Source: a virus. Taken from it: 34,526 nt of DNA. Positions 23,795 to 31,781 of the stretch are shown piece after piece. Numbering within the stretch: the stretch's first letter is position 1; each line of letters opens with the position of its first letter. Location of the stretch: IMG/VR virus record IMGVR_UViG_3300025809_000062, positions 1 to 34,526 of that record; one strand, written 5' to 3'. The notes under the pieces were generated by a model that was given only the letters and a program-made list of their open reading frames with translations, searched no databases and was not told the origin of the DNA. The position numbers and the translations under genes are program-made.

Positions 23795-25408
23795 TTAAAA
23801 GCGAGAGTTATCAGAATCGGCATCGATAAGCCTTCCTGATTCGCGGTTGTACTTAAGTCGTCCTGCCCAACCTACTTGACCAGTAAAACGGTTCTTGAGG
23901 ACCACCAAATCACGGCAATCATTGGTGGGGTCTTCAGCGTCCATTTGTAGACCAAGGCATTGGTCTGCTAGTTGGGCTATGGCGTGACTTCCTCTTAGCT
24001 GAGACAGCTCCACCTTGCCTCCTGCCTCATGCCCTTTACCTTGGGGACGAGTAAGGTGACTAACTAAAAACAAAGTAATGTCTAGCTCCTGAACCATCGT
24101 TCTTAAGCGAGTCATTGCGTCATCTATTAGTCTTCTCTCGTCTGTGACCTTTCCAGTCATCGAACTGACAACTATTGATAAATGGTCTAAAAACACATGG
24201 GTACAACCCATTGCTTTCGCCATGTATTGAATGCGATTGATGACAATGTCTAAACTGATGCTACCCTTGGAATCAAATAGCTGAATCTCTTGTGTTTCAA
24301 ACAGCTCGTCATGAGCTTCTAAGACCTCTTCTTTTGACGCAGCCTCATAGTCCTGGACAATGTTTTTATCGATGTGAAGGCCAATTAGACCCCTTACAGT
24401 GCGCTTGTTTTGCTCCTCTAACATGAGCATCCCAACCTTCTGGTCATGCCTATGCAAGTGGTAGGCAATCTCAGTGACTAAAGTAGATTTACCTACGCCA
24501 CTCCCGGCACATATTGTGACTAGAGTAGACGGACGGATACCTCTTGTAAGCTCATTGAGCTTTGGGTAGGGATAAGTAATCGTGGAATGTTCATCAGCAT
24601 CAGTGATACTGCTGCGGAGTTCTGTTGTGGAAACAATACCATCAGGTCTCCAGTCCTTCGCCCTCCATATGGCATTGACTATTTCAGCCTCACCTCCTGC
24701 CTGTAGAGCCTCGTTAGGGTCTTTGTAACCACTGAGCTTGGCTATCTTACATTTGCCAACAGGAAGGCTCTCAGCACACTCTAAGGCAGCCTTTTGCCCT
24801 GCCTCATCTGAGTCGAACATCAAGATGATTTCTTCAAAGCCACCTAGGAAGTCCCAGGCTTTCATCAGGGCTTTCTTAGCTGATTGCGCTCCATTTGGGA
24901 CAGACACTACAGGCCACTTGTTGTGTTGAGCCTGGGACACTGAGAGAGCATCTATGGCCCCTTCTGTAACCACAAGTTTTTTACCTGTAGTCCACAAATG
25001 CTGACCAAAGAGGCACATGTGTATTGAATCGCCTAGGACAGTAAAGTTCTTGTCTTTGTCTCTTGTCTTTTGGACTCTGATTTCACCATTGTCATCACGG
25101 TAGTTTTCAATCTGTACTGGTCTTCCTTGGTACTCTCCGACTTGATAGTCATACTTGCGGCATGTGTCTTCACGGATGCTTCTGGCAACCAAGTCAGCGT
25201 ATTCTCCTTGTATTAAATCTTTGTGTAGTTTCTTTGGTTTTGTGGCTGCGACAACTTCTACGTCATCACCTGGCGTAAACAATTGACACCCAAAACAATA
25301 GGTATGGCCATCGTCATAGATAGCAGCGTTATCCTTTGAGCCACAACTCTCGCAACTCACATGCATTACAAATGCAGACTCATTGTGAGTCTCTTGGATT
25401 GATAACAT
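23795..25408 (-). CDS. DNA primase-helicase, T7 gp4-like
   Basis: The product has 537 residues and three parts. Residues about 17-42 form a zinc ribbon (CESCGSKDNAAIYDDG, then YCFGCQ). The TOPRIM primase domain carries VVTEGAIDALSVSQ (Glu149), and further on LMFDSDEAGQKAALECA. The RecA-like helicase has Walker A TICAGSGVGKSTLVTE (Lys307) and downstream TLFLVSHLTRPQGKG. T7 gp4 has 566 residues and the same order. GAGGG lies eight bases before ATG 25408. An in-frame ATG 14 codons later lacks such a site, so a short form is not indicated. The first bases overlap the methyltransferase end. Confidence 0.9.
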   Translation of the reverse strand: MLSIQETHNESAFVMHVSCESCGSKDNAAIYDDGHTYCFGCQLFTPGDDVEVVAATKPKKLHKDLIQGEYADLVARSIREDTCRKYDYQVGEYQGRPVQIENYRDDNGEIRVQKTRDKDKNFTVLGDSIHMCLFGQHLWTTGKKLVVTEGAIDALSVSQAQHNKWPVVSVPNGAQSAKKALMKAWDFLGGFEEIILMFDSDEAGQKAALECAESLPVGKCKIAKLSGYKDPNEALQAGGEAEIVNAIWRAKDWRPDGIVSTTELRSSITDADEHSTITYPYPKLNELTRGIRPSTLVTICAGSGVGKSTLVTEIAYHLHRHDQKVGMLMLEEQNKRTVRGLIGLHIDKNIVQDYEAASKEEVLEAHDELFETQEIQLFDSKGSISLDIVINRIQYMAKAMGCTHVFLDHLSIVVSSMTGKVTDERRLIDDAMTRLRTMVQELDITLFLVSHLTRPQGKGHEAGGKVELSQLRGSHAIAQLADQCLGLQMDAEDPTNDCRDLVVLKNRFTGQVGWAGRLKYNRESGRLIDADSDNSRF

Positions 25409-26456
25409 TTGATTTCCCTCGATTTACTAAAGTCAGCCAAGCTTTTGCAGCTGTCTGCGGTACTACTCCGTTCCCCAAGAGCCTAATGCGGTCCACCCTG
25501 TCGGGACACCCATCAACCACTCGACCCAATTGGGGTTCAGGTGGCCAGGCACTATGTCGGTCCCAACTCCCCCTATCGCGGCATTTGGTAGCGAGTCGAA
25601 CCTCCTGCTCTTGCCATCCGCTCTTACTAGACTGGCCTCTTTGTATCCGCCCTTCCAATCCCTTGTTGTAGGAGTTGGCAGTGATTCCTGACTGAACACT
25701 ATTGCAGTCAAATTGTTCTGATGGTTCTTCCTTATCTTTTTTGTGGCTTTGTTGGCATCTTGTGTTGTTGGTGTCGGCCAAGATGTTGGCTCCTGATAAA
25801 TCGCTACCGCAGTTGGGTTGACTTGCTCTCTGAGATTTGCTGGCTTCGTTCTGCCCTTGCGTTGTGTTGTTGCTTGTCGAACTAGCGCCTCCTCTGATCT
25901 CTGAGGTAGATGATCCATAGTGTTCGGAGTTGCCCAAGATGTAGACTCTTTTTCTTTGGTGTGGTGCGCCAACTTCACGCGCTGAGAATATTCCCCACGT
26001 TGCTCCGTAACAGTCTTCTTCCAAGTTGCTGATGACTTCTCTAAGTCCAAGGCTGATGTGTCCTTCGACATTTTCAAAGAAGCATTGAATAGGTCTAATT
26101 GATTGGATGTGTTTTCTGATGTAAGGCCATAGGTGTCTTGGGTCTTCTGTCCCTTTGCGCTGTCCTGCTGCGCTAAAAGGTTGGCAGGGATAGCCTCCAG
26201 TGATAAGGCTAACTTTGTCTCGAAAGATTTCTGATGGGAAGGTTTTAAGATCCGTGTAAATAGGTGCGGCAGGTAACTGCCCTGTTTCCATCTTCGCAAC
26301 CAAGTTTGCAATGGCGAATGCTTCGATTTCAACGTAAGCGATGACTCGATGTTCAAACCCGGCAAGGTCAAGTCCTCTTTCGATGCCACCATATCCTGAG
26401 CAAAATGAAATGACAGTTGGTAATTCTTTGGTAATATCCACATTTGTTTTCCTCAT
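25380..26456 (-). CDS. DNA cytosine-5 methyltransferase
   Basis: All main C5 motifs are present: I (VISFCSGYGGIERGLDLAG), IV with the catalytic Cys91 (TGGYPCQPFSAAGQRKG), VI (FFENVEGH, Glu128), VIII (GAPHQRKRVYILGN) and the C-terminal X-type segment (RIRLLGNGVVPQTAAKAW). The region between VIII and IX is low in complexity (Asn, Ser, Thr, Gln). No cognate restriction enzyme is visible, so it probably protects phage DNA or alters its recognition. ATG 26456 lacks a ribosome site. The GTG at 26441 has AGGA nine bases upstream and gives a slightly shorter enzyme. An apparent ATG at 26480 lies in a terminator loop. A second long frame covers most of the gene. Confidence 0.85.
   Translation of the reverse strand: MRKTNVDITKELPTVISFCSGYGGIERGLDLAGFEHRVIAYVEIEAFAIANLVAKMETGQLPAAPIYTDLKTFPSEIFRDKVSLITGGYPCQPFSAAGQRKGTEDPRHLWPYIRKHIQSIRPIQCFFENVEGHISLGLREVISNLEEDCYGATWGIFSAREVGAPHQRKRVYILGNSEHYGSSTSEIRGGASSTSNNTTQGQNEASKSQRASQPNCGSDLSGANILADTNNTRCQQSHKKDKEEPSEQFDCNSVQSGITANSYNKGLEGRIQRGQSSKSGWQEQEVRLATKCRDRGSWDRHSAWPPEPQLGRVVDGCPDRVDRIRLLGNGVVPQTAAKAWLTLVNRGKSNVINPRDSQ
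25463..26443 (-). CDS. Overprinted frame within the methyltransferase gene, WPTP-repeat protein
   Basis: This 326-codon frame lies wholly inside the methyltransferase gene on the same strand. Its ATG is preceded by AGGA eight bases upstream. The product shows a Ser/Lys-rich N-terminal half with KDTSALDLEKSSATWKK and EQRGEYSQRVKLAHH, then three similar blocks (SWATP at 169-173, SWPTP at 221-225, SLPTP at 254-258). It ends with LNPNWVEWLMGVPTGWT at 302-318. Proteins with exactly these features are common in phage annotations beside or over C5 methylases. Whether it is expressed is not known; the motifs may also follow from selection on the other frame. Treat as possible dual coding. Confidence 0.45.
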   Translation of the reverse strand: MWILPKNYQLSFHFAQDMVASKEDLTLPGLNIESSLTLKSKHSPLQTWLRRWKQGSYLPHLFTRILKPSHQKSFETKLALSLEAIPANLLAQQDSAKGQKTQDTYGLTSENTSNQLDLFNASLKMSKDTSALDLEKSSATWKKTVTEQRGEYSQRVKLAHHTKEKESTSWATPNTMDHLPQRSEEALVRQATTQRKGRTKPANLREQVNPTAVAIYQEPTSWPTPTTQDANKATKKIRKNHQNNLTAIVFSQESLPTPTTRDWKGGYKEASLVRADGKSRRFDSLPNAAIGGVGTDIVPGHLNPNWVEWLMGVPTGWTALGSWGTE

Positions 26457-26460
26457 AAAC

Positions 26461-26497
26461 AAAAAAAGGGCCACCCCCATTTCTGAGGATGACCCTT
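26461..26497 (-). terminator. Rho-independent terminator after endonuclease I
   Basis: On the minus strand the arms AAGGGTCATCC and GGGTGGCCCTT form an 11-pair stem (G-U pairs allowed) with a ten-base loop, followed by seven T. It lies 13 bases after the endonuclease stop and just before the methyltransferase start. Host polymerase should stop here, while phage polymerase may read through. Confidence 0.75.
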
Positions 26498-26509
26498 AGC
26501 TCTCCTTAA

Positions 26510-26947
26510 CTACTCTCGTAGCCACTCATCAGGAATCGTTTTGTTGGCATAGACAAACCCCTGCTTATCGCAGAAGGATGCATATGTCGTTTTCGACCCC
26601 TTGTAGAGTTTTGAATTGCAATTACTAAATACAAACCTAATATCTAGGTCTGGTTGCTGCTCACGAATCAAGACGTGCTTCTGTCTATCCTTCGTGTCCC
26701 AGATACCTTTTGTCTCGACATAAAAAAAGCCACCTTTCTTGGGCAGCTTAAAGTCGGGGGTGTACTTGTGATTGCTTTCGGGTATTACATAGGTAATCTT
26801 GTCGGTCTCATAGATAACCTCAAGACCTGCAGCTTTTATCTGTTCTGCTGCCGTGTCTTCCAGACCACTTCGATAGCCATGCTTAATACCACGTTGTCGT
26901 TTAGAAACGGTCTGCTGATTGCGCTTCTTCCGTTGTTTCTGACTCAT
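26510..26947 (-). CDS. Endonuclease I, T7 gp3-like Holliday junction resolvase
   Basis: The 145-residue protein follows T7 endonuclease I closely: RGIKHGYRSGLEDTAAEQIK (Glu30), YVIPESNHKYTPDFKLP (Asp65), FFYVETKGIWDTKDRQK (Glu78, Lys80), then VLIREQQPDLDIRFVF and LYKGSKTTYASFC. The catalytic set known from T7 (Glu20, Glu35, Asp55, Glu65, Lys67) has counterparts here. T7 gp3 resolves branched DNA before packaging and degrades host DNA. The N-terminus is basic (QKQRKKRNQQTVSKRQR). Its first 47 bases overlap the SSB gene in another frame. Confidence 0.9.
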   Translation of the reverse strand: MSQKQRKKRNQQTVSKRQRGIKHGYRSGLEDTAAEQIKAAGLEVIYETDKITYVIPESNHKYTPDFKLPKKGGFFYVETKGIWDTKDRQKHVLIREQQPDLDIRFVFSNCNSKLYKGSKTTYASFCDKQGFVYANKTIPDEWLRE

Positions 26948-27455
26948 CGAAAGCTTCCTGTAGAATATCCTCTGCTACAAAACCGCCCTCAACGGAATCA
27001 AACCCATCACCACTAGACTCACCACTAGACACAGGGTCAATGACCTGGACCTTAGTGAGCTGCAGGGTGACACCCTTAGAACCACTGACTGAGTAGGCCG
27101 CAATGAAACCACCGACCTTAATCACTGATCCACCCCAAATCTTGGGGACTTGTGAACCAACTAGATTTTGACCAGAAGCGTCAAAGAAGTTAGGGACATA
27201 TTTACTTTTAGTGATAAACACAGTCTCACCAGTGTCCTCATCACTTTTGTATGGCATACGAGCTTTTTTCCAGTCTTTACCAAACTCTTTCTCTGCGACA
27301 TCCTCAATCATCTTTACTAAGGCAGAAGCATCGTCTGCAATGAGGTTTGTCTTATACTTTGGTTCATTACCAAAGGCAGTGTCAGGTTGGTTCAACCAAG
27401 GGTACTGAGCGCGACCCTTGCTGCTAGTGAATTTAACTCGATTGTTCTGAGCCAT
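26901..27455 (-). CDS. Single-stranded DNA-binding protein, T7 gp2.5-like (DUF2815)
   Basis: The 184-residue protein begins MAQNNRVKFTSSKGRAQYPW and contains KYKTNLIADDASALVKMIED, FGKDWKKARMPYKSDEDTG and KSKYVPNFFDASG, with an OB-fold-like core. The acidic C-terminus (FDESETTEEAQSADRF) ends in an aromatic residue, as in T7 gp2.5, where that tail contacts polymerase and helicase. A good GGAG site precedes the ATG. It is the first gene after a phage promoter and leads the replication block. Confidence 0.82.
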   Translation of the reverse strand: MAQNNRVKFTSSKGRAQYPWLNQPDTAFGNEPKYKTNLIADDASALVKMIEDVAEKEFGKDWKKARMPYKSDEDTGETVFITKSKYVPNFFDASGQNLVGSQVPKIWGGSVIKVGGFIAAYSVSGSKGVTLQLTKVQVIDPVSSGESSGDGFDSVEGGFVAEDILQEAFDESETTEEAQSADRF

Positions 27456-27552
27456 TTTGTTCTCCTTTCGTTTAAGTTTTAGTGTTTACAATAAGCAATA
27501 GAAAACGCTCTCCTAGAATTTCTAAGAAATCACGATTTAGGTTGACGATTGT

Positions 27553-27574
27553 TCTCTAATAGGTGGACACAACT
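27553..27574 (-). promoter_or_regulatory. Phage-RNAP promoter 2 (replication block)
   Basis: The minus strand carries AGTTGTGTCCACC and TATTAGAGA, the same pattern as the other four sites. It stands between the RNA polymerase stop and the SSB start, so it should drive SSB, endonuclease and the rest of the replication genes. The 24 bases around it are shared with the copy near 32179. Confidence 0.65.
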
Positions 27575-27586
27575 GTGACCAGGGGT

Positions 27587-30265
27587 CTAACTGAAGCAGT
27601 ACTCTGATTCTATTACTTTGTTTAAATCAAGATTACCTTTGGGTGGGACTTGTATGTCTAACTTTTCGATGCCTTCATGCGACAACTGTCTCTTGGCCTG
27701 CTTCCAAAACTCAGAGTAAAGACAATAGTCTGAGTACATCTCAGCAAACGTATGACGAACTGATTCATACATGACCTCACTTTCAGCAGGTGTAGTGCCA
27801 AAGGCATCGTGTATCAAAAAGAAATTAGTCACGCCTTGTCTCTTTGCATCTAAGACAGTCTTTAGCAAGTGAGAAGAATCCATTGAGTGGATGACGTTAG
27901 GTGCTACAGAACTCTTAGACTTCTTCTTGTCAACTTTAGACTTAGCACTCTTGGTCCTATAGGTTGCTTGCGTCCGTTTGTTGATTCCTGCCTCTCTGTC
28001 AAACAAGAAGATTTTCACTTTCTTAACATCCCAGTGAGTATACCGCTGACACATTGGAAACCCTATCGGAGTATCAAAGCGTAAATGTTTACCTTCGTGA
28101 GCTAAGGCTCCTGAAATCTTCTGAAAGAAAGACATGCCACCTGCAGCACTACTAATGACCTGCTTAACTGATGCATAGTTAATGGTAGCTAAGAACCTCG
28201 CAGCTTGCGTTTGTAACCATAGTTCATCACCAAATGGATGAACAAATGGTTTACCAGTAGCTGCATCAAGTTCTTTCTTGATGACTTTATCAGACAGCTT
28301 CTTCATGATGTCGTCAATCAACTGGTCACCAAAGCCCCAGGCATCACTAGAGTAACCATAGGTCATTGTGTTTCTTTTGACTGTGCTACGGTCAACACCA
28401 TAGTCTAACCATAGTTTTGCAAGAGTTATCCTGGAGGCTCTTACTTGAGCAACTGTCTTCAGTAGATTTCCTGTCTTTTTGTCTTTGATTTCTCTTAGGT
28501 TTGGTTCCTCAGTGGTTGGGTCAGCTATTTCCTTTAGACGTGCATTAGTCACTGCAGCTACTGCAGCATAAACATCTTGAGGTGTGTCGCTAGGCAATAA
28601 GTTAACCAGGGCACCATCGTCTTCATTGAGTGATGCTGCAGCATAGTGCTGTACGCCACTGTTGGTTCCATCTAAAGAACACGGTAGTCCACACATGTAC
28701 TCCTCTCCTGCCACACGACAGTCCATGTAGTTTGCATACTCATGACATGCAGCTAGGAACTGAAACGGTTTGTCAGCTTTAGACCAAATCTTGAAGGTAC
28801 CAACAAAGTCACGACCAATGGCATACACAAGACGTTCTCTTCGTTGAACAAACGACACTCTAGTATCCAGAGATTTCTTACTGAGCTTGTTGATGTCCCA
28901 GACGTTAGCTACATGCATGGCTAACCAGTACAAAGAGTCATCGTTAGTGACTATTGTCTTATCATGTAGCAAGAACAATGACTTGATGTGGTCATCTCTG
29001 TGGTAACTAAAGTTAGACACTGGATACACTCTGCCTCTAAAGTCTAGGTTCCACCCTAAGTAAAACTTTGTGTACATAGACATTTCATCAGCATCTGCTA
29101 GGTCTTGAGTCATCAAAGACACAGCACCGTCAATCTCACGGTTCTTAGTGTCTATCTCTTTGTCTATTGCAGTGAAGACCTTCTTGTCATCAACAGACAT
29201 AGAACTAAAGTCATCAGGTTTCTTTTGTTTAGCAACCTTCGTTTTAGACGGAAACTTACTAATTGATACATCGTTATCCCAAGCCCACTTAATGGCTTCT
29301 AATGTGTACTGATTGATTTCTAGAGGTGTCTCTTGTAATGCATTGAGGGCCTCTACGTAACCAGGTAATGACTTACCGTCCTTGAGTTGGTAATCAACGG
29401 CTTTCCTTTGTACATATGAACTCTTGCGGACCAATGGTACTTGCTTACAGGCTCTTTCCGTAAAGTAACAACCAGTGTCAAACTTAGTCCATGGTTGCGG
29501 TGGTACGACTAAAGGTCTAAACATGGGTTCTTGCCATGATGCAAGATAATCCATGTCAGCTATTTGGTCTCTAGCCTCTATAGTTAGACCAATCATCTTC
29601 CTAAAGTCAGAATACTTAGGTCCTTCTCTCTTGTCCCAACCTTCAAAGACACCACTTGCCTTCAAGACAGCACTAAGTATCAAGGTTCCTACCTTTATGT
29701 GTCTTTCGCATAGGTCTTTGTCTTGACCATTGACCTTGAGTTTTATGTCTTTAGGACCCCAGTCTTGTTGGCTGTAGTTCTTCTTAGAGGCAATTGCTTT
29801 AGCAGCTTTCACCTTGAAGAAATCTACAGACTCATCCTTAGTCACTCTAGTCTCTATAGACTTCGCTAGTTTACTGTCGAACTCTGTCAGACCGTCTGCC
29901 CATTGCTGTAGTTCAACCTTGTTTCCTATCATGTTCAATATGTTAGTCCTACAGCCATTAGTTGCTACAGCTTCGTAACATACAGCTAGACCAATGTAAG
30001 CAGCGACATCTGTGTCTATAGACTTAAGGTCTTTGTAACCACAGTGCTTTCTACCGTCTCCTTTGTTCTCCTGAGACGTTAGATACTCTTGTATGGCTTC
30101 AGATACTTTTGGTAGGGCTTGAGTTATTAACTTGTGAGGATTGTTCTGGGTGGATAACTTAGAGTTCCCTTCTAGTCTACTAAGGTATCTCTGTCTACCA
30201 TCGTCAAACATCTTGTCTTCACGCTGCATTTGTATTTCATATGTACCACTGATTAGCTCCTTCAT
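27587..30265 (-). CDS. T7-like single-subunit RNA polymerase
   Basis: The catalytic set of T7 RNA polymerase is present: motif A LPCSLDGTNSGVQHYAA (Asp532), motif B STVKRNTMTYGYSSDAWGFG (Lys630, Tyr638) and motif C FFLIHDAFGTTP (Asp820), with VAPNVIHSMDSSHLLKT just before. The region ahead of motif C (THWDVKKVKIFLFDREAGIN) corresponds to the promoter-specificity loop. The start is taken at 30265 (MKELISGTYEIQ) because GGGAG lies upstream; an earlier GTG at 30310 falls inside promoter 3. That gives 892 residues, against 883 in T7. It should transcribe the five GTGTCCACC promoters. The gene has its own copy directly upstream. Confidence 0.93.
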   Translation of the reverse strand: MKELISGTYEIQMQREDKMFDDGRQRYLSRLEGNSKLSTQNNPHKLITQALPKVSEAIQEYLTSQENKGDGRKHCGYKDLKSIDTDVAAYIGLAVCYEAVATNGCRTNILNMIGNKVELQQWADGLTEFDSKLAKSIETRVTKDESVDFFKVKAAKAIASKKNYSQQDWGPKDIKLKVNGQDKDLCERHIKVGTLILSAVLKASGVFEGWDKREGPKYSDFRKMIGLTIEARDQIADMDYLASWQEPMFRPLVVPPQPWTKFDTGCYFTERACKQVPLVRKSSYVQRKAVDYQLKDGKSLPGYVEALNALQETPLEINQYTLEAIKWAWDNDVSISKFPSKTKVAKQKKPDDFSSMSVDDKKVFTAIDKEIDTKNREIDGAVSLMTQDLADADEMSMYTKFYLGWNLDFRGRVYPVSNFSYHRDDHIKSLFLLHDKTIVTNDDSLYWLAMHVANVWDINKLSKKSLDTRVSFVQRRERLVYAIGRDFVGTFKIWSKADKPFQFLAACHEYANYMDCRVAGEEYMCGLPCSLDGTNSGVQHYAAASLNEDDGALVNLLPSDTPQDVYAAVAAVTNARLKEIADPTTEEPNLREIKDKKTGNLLKTVAQVRASRITLAKLWLDYGVDRSTVKRNTMTYGYSSDAWGFGDQLIDDIMKKLSDKVIKKELDAATGKPFVHPFGDELWLQTQAARFLATINYASVKQVISSAAGGMSFFQKISGALAHEGKHLRFDTPIGFPMCQRYTHWDVKKVKIFLFDREAGINKRTQATYRTKSAKSKVDKKKSKSSVAPNVIHSMDSSHLLKTVLDAKRQGVTNFFLIHDAFGTTPAESEVMYESVRHTFAEMYSDYCLYSEFWKQAKRQLSHEGIEKLDIQVPPKGNLDLNKVIESEYCFS

Positions 30266-30293
30266 GCTCCTTTGTCTCCCATGACATTTGTAT

Positions 30294-30314
30294 TCTCTAA
30301 AGGTGGACACAACT
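30294..30314 (-). promoter_or_regulatory. Phage-RNAP promoter 3, ahead of its own polymerase
   Basis: The minus strand reads AGTTGTGTCCACC followed by TTTAGAGA, one base shorter between the two blocks than sites 1, 2 and 5. It ends about 28 bases before the polymerase ATG. This would give positive feedback on the polymerase gene. Confidence 0.6.
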
Positions 30315-30376
30315 AAATGATAATGGCTATCACTAATAATGAATAGCTTTTATGTCTTATCACATAGGTGCAATCC

Positions 30377-30406
30377 AAAAAAAAAGCCTCCGTAGTGAAG
30401 GCTTTT
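30377..30406 (-). terminator. Rho-independent terminator between integrase operon and RNA polymerase
   Basis: AAAAGCCT (30382-30389) and AGGCTTTT (30399-30406) form an exact eight-pair stem with a nine-base loop; on the minus strand it runs into nine T. It lies 16 bases after the 45-residue gene. A short T-run on the plus strand could make it work both ways. Confidence 0.75.
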
Positions 30407-30421
30407 GTTTCTAATGCTTCA

Positions 30422-30559
30422 TTAGTGAAGCGTAATGTTTTCAAGTACTAACTCATACTGATGTGGCTTATCATCGTCTACCTCTAATACATCAGTAGCT
30501 AATGACCACGCTAAGTCCCAAGTATCTTTGGCTTCTTTAGCTTTATCTTCTTTGTTCAT
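30422..30559 (-). CDS. 45-residue acidic protein after integrase
   Basis: The short product reads MNKEDKAKEAKDTWDLAWSL, then ATDVLEVDDDKPHQYELVLE and NITLH. GGGAG lies six bases before the ATG, which overlaps the integrase stop by the ATGA pattern, and a terminator follows the stop. Both features support a genuine coupled gene. It looks helical and acidic, without an HTH. As the partner gene of the integrase it could be a directionality factor, but those are usually basic, so this is only a possibility. Confidence 0.5.
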   Translation of the reverse strand: MNKEDKAKEAKDTWDLAWSLATDVLEVDDDKPHQYELVLENITLH

Positions 30560-31410
30560 GCGACTCTCCCTTTAGGTGCTTCAAGTTTACTCATGATATT
30601 AGCCAAAGAATCTTTCTTGGCATGGACATACTTCTTTGTAGTAGCTATCGACCTGTGACCTAAGATAGTACCGACCACAATAGTGTCTACATTAAACTCC
30701 ATCGCTAACCTGGTGGCACATGTGTGTCTAAGCACATGAAACACAAAGTCATTGTCAAAAGGAGCTATAGACATCCTCGCAGCATCCCAAGTGTCATAGA
30801 ACTTTCTGTGCGAATAGACACCACTAGGACAGTACTCTAGGTTCTCTAAGGCAACCTTAGCTTCTTGGTTCAACGGTACAGTACGCTGCTCACCGTTCTT
30901 TGTCTGCGTAAGCTCAACAAAGCCGCCACAGTGACTTATAGTACCGACAGTCTTCTTACTGGTCACGTTGTTGATACTTAGGATTTCACCTAAGCGCATA
31001 CCAGTGTTCACACCCAGGCTAACAAAGTCAGCCATCCAGGGATGGTCTGAGTCCATGAAGAACTCTATGAGGTCGTTGACCTCTTGGTCAGAGAAGAACC
31101 TAGGTCTCCCTGGCTCTACAGGTTTCCATCGTACCTTGGGTACTCTGTCGACCAACTCAAAGTCAGCTGCTAGGTTAAACAGTGCACTGAATGCTGCCAG
31201 GTACCTGTTGACTGTGTTGTTCTTTAGACCTTGAGCAGACAAGTGGTCTATGAAAGCATAGAGGTCAGCAGCTTTATATTCGCCAATCTCTTTGTACTTG
31301 TTGTTTCTAAAGTCGCTGAGTCTTCTTACCATGAACCCACAGTCATGCAGGTACTTACCGCTCCAGAGTCTAGCTCCGTGTGCATCAAAAAAAGTTTCTA
31401 TAGTTGTCAT
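30556..31410 (-). CDS. Tyrosine-recombinase integrase
   Basis: The 284-residue protein has an N-terminal SAM-like core-binding domain (AADLYAFIDHLSAQGLKNNT, then VNRYLAAFSALFNLAADFEL). The catalytic domain shows NTGMRLGEIL (Arg139), a Lys-bearing beta turn (LTQTKNGEQRTVPL), HVLRHTCATRL (His225, Arg228) and GHRSIATTKKYVH (Tyr261). It lacks a long arm-binding N-terminal domain of lambda type, although its first 30 residues could contact DNA. The adjacent tRNA-half attP confirms its role: inserting the phage at a host tRNA-Met gene. A terminator and the attP lie between it and the upstream promoters. Confidence 0.9.
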   Translation of the reverse strand: MTTIETFFDAHGARLWSGKYLHDCGFMVRRLSDFRNNKYKEIGEYKAADLYAFIDHLSAQGLKNNTVNRYLAAFSALFNLAADFELVDRVPKVRWKPVEPGRPRFFSDQEVNDLIEFFMDSDHPWMADFVSLGVNTGMRLGEILSINNVTSKKTVGTISHCGGFVELTQTKNGEQRTVPLNQEAKVALENLEYCPSGVYSHRKFYDTWDAARMSIAPFDNDFVFHVLRHTCATRLAMEFNVDTIVVGTILGHRSIATTKKYVHAKKDSLANIMSKLEAPKGRVA

Positions 31411-31457
31411 CGTTGTATCCTCTTAGTTGTGACAGCATCAAGGCTGTCTGAAGACAT

Positions 31458-31480
31458 AAAAAAAGCACCCGGAGGCGCTT
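31458..31480 (-). terminator. Rho-independent terminator upstream of integrase
   Basis: On the minus strand AAGCGCC pairs with GGTGCTT (one G-U) around a four-base loop and runs into seven T. It lies about 50 bases before the integrase ATG and after attP, so transcripts from the upstream promoters must pass it to reach the integrase. Confidence 0.6.
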
Positions 31481-31511
31481 GTCGTTATCAATCGATTAAT
31501 TTAGGTTAAAT

Positions 31512-31530
31512 CTATTGCTATTCGTATGTA
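31512..31530. repeat. Left copy of 19-base direct repeat flanking attP
   Basis: CTATTGCTATTCGTATGTA matches the right copy at 31790-31808 at 16 of 19 positions, with the mismatches confined to the centre. Two conserved blocks, CTATTGC and CGTATGTA, flank the tRNA-derived core at 29 and 174 bases. They are candidate arm-type sites for the integrase. Confidence 0.5.
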
Positions 31531-31558
31531 GGAGACTATAGAACTGCTAGTTACGTTA

Positions 31559-31616
31559 GTAGAGCAGTCGACTCATAATCGATTGGTCGTAGGTTCAAGT
31601 CCTACTGGGCCCACCA
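31559..31616 (+). other. attP: attP core: 3' half of a tRNA-Met (CAT) gene
   Basis: The plus strand contains the anticodon stem-loop (GTCGA-CTCATAA-TCGAT, anticodon 31574-31576), a T-arm (GTAGG-TTCAAGT-CCTAC), the 3' acceptor strand TGGGCCC, a discriminator A and the encoded CCA at 31614-31616. The 5' acceptor strand and a proper D-arm are missing, so it is not a working tRNA gene. This is the usual attP of integrases that insert in tRNA genes: the phage copy restores the 3' half. The CTCATAA loop marks elongator tRNA-Met. It lies 150 bases upstream of the integrase gene. Confidence 0.85.
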
Positions 31617-31781
31617 TTTTACAAGACGTTTTAGCTATAGTTTCTACGTTAGAAAAGGCAATAGACCTTTGTAACGTATTACCCTCTTTGTCGATCCCCA
31701 ATTTGGAATGGGGGCATAAAGTAGCGTTTGTCTGGACTGCTGTAGGGAGCCACCCTATGGTCTACCTGCAACCACATTGAC

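Noticed and set aside
26457-26480. Methyltransferase start at ATG 26480
   Set aside because: It lies in the loop of the terminator and has no ribosome site.
30266-30310. RNA polymerase start at GTG 30310
   Set aside because: The codon lies in phage promoter 3. ATG 30265 has a GGGAG site and gives T7-like length and motif positions.
31545-31616. A complete tRNA-Met gene
   Set aside because: The 3' half is perfect, but the sequence upstream cannot pair with TGGGCCC and the D-arm is degenerate. It fits an attP half-gene instead.
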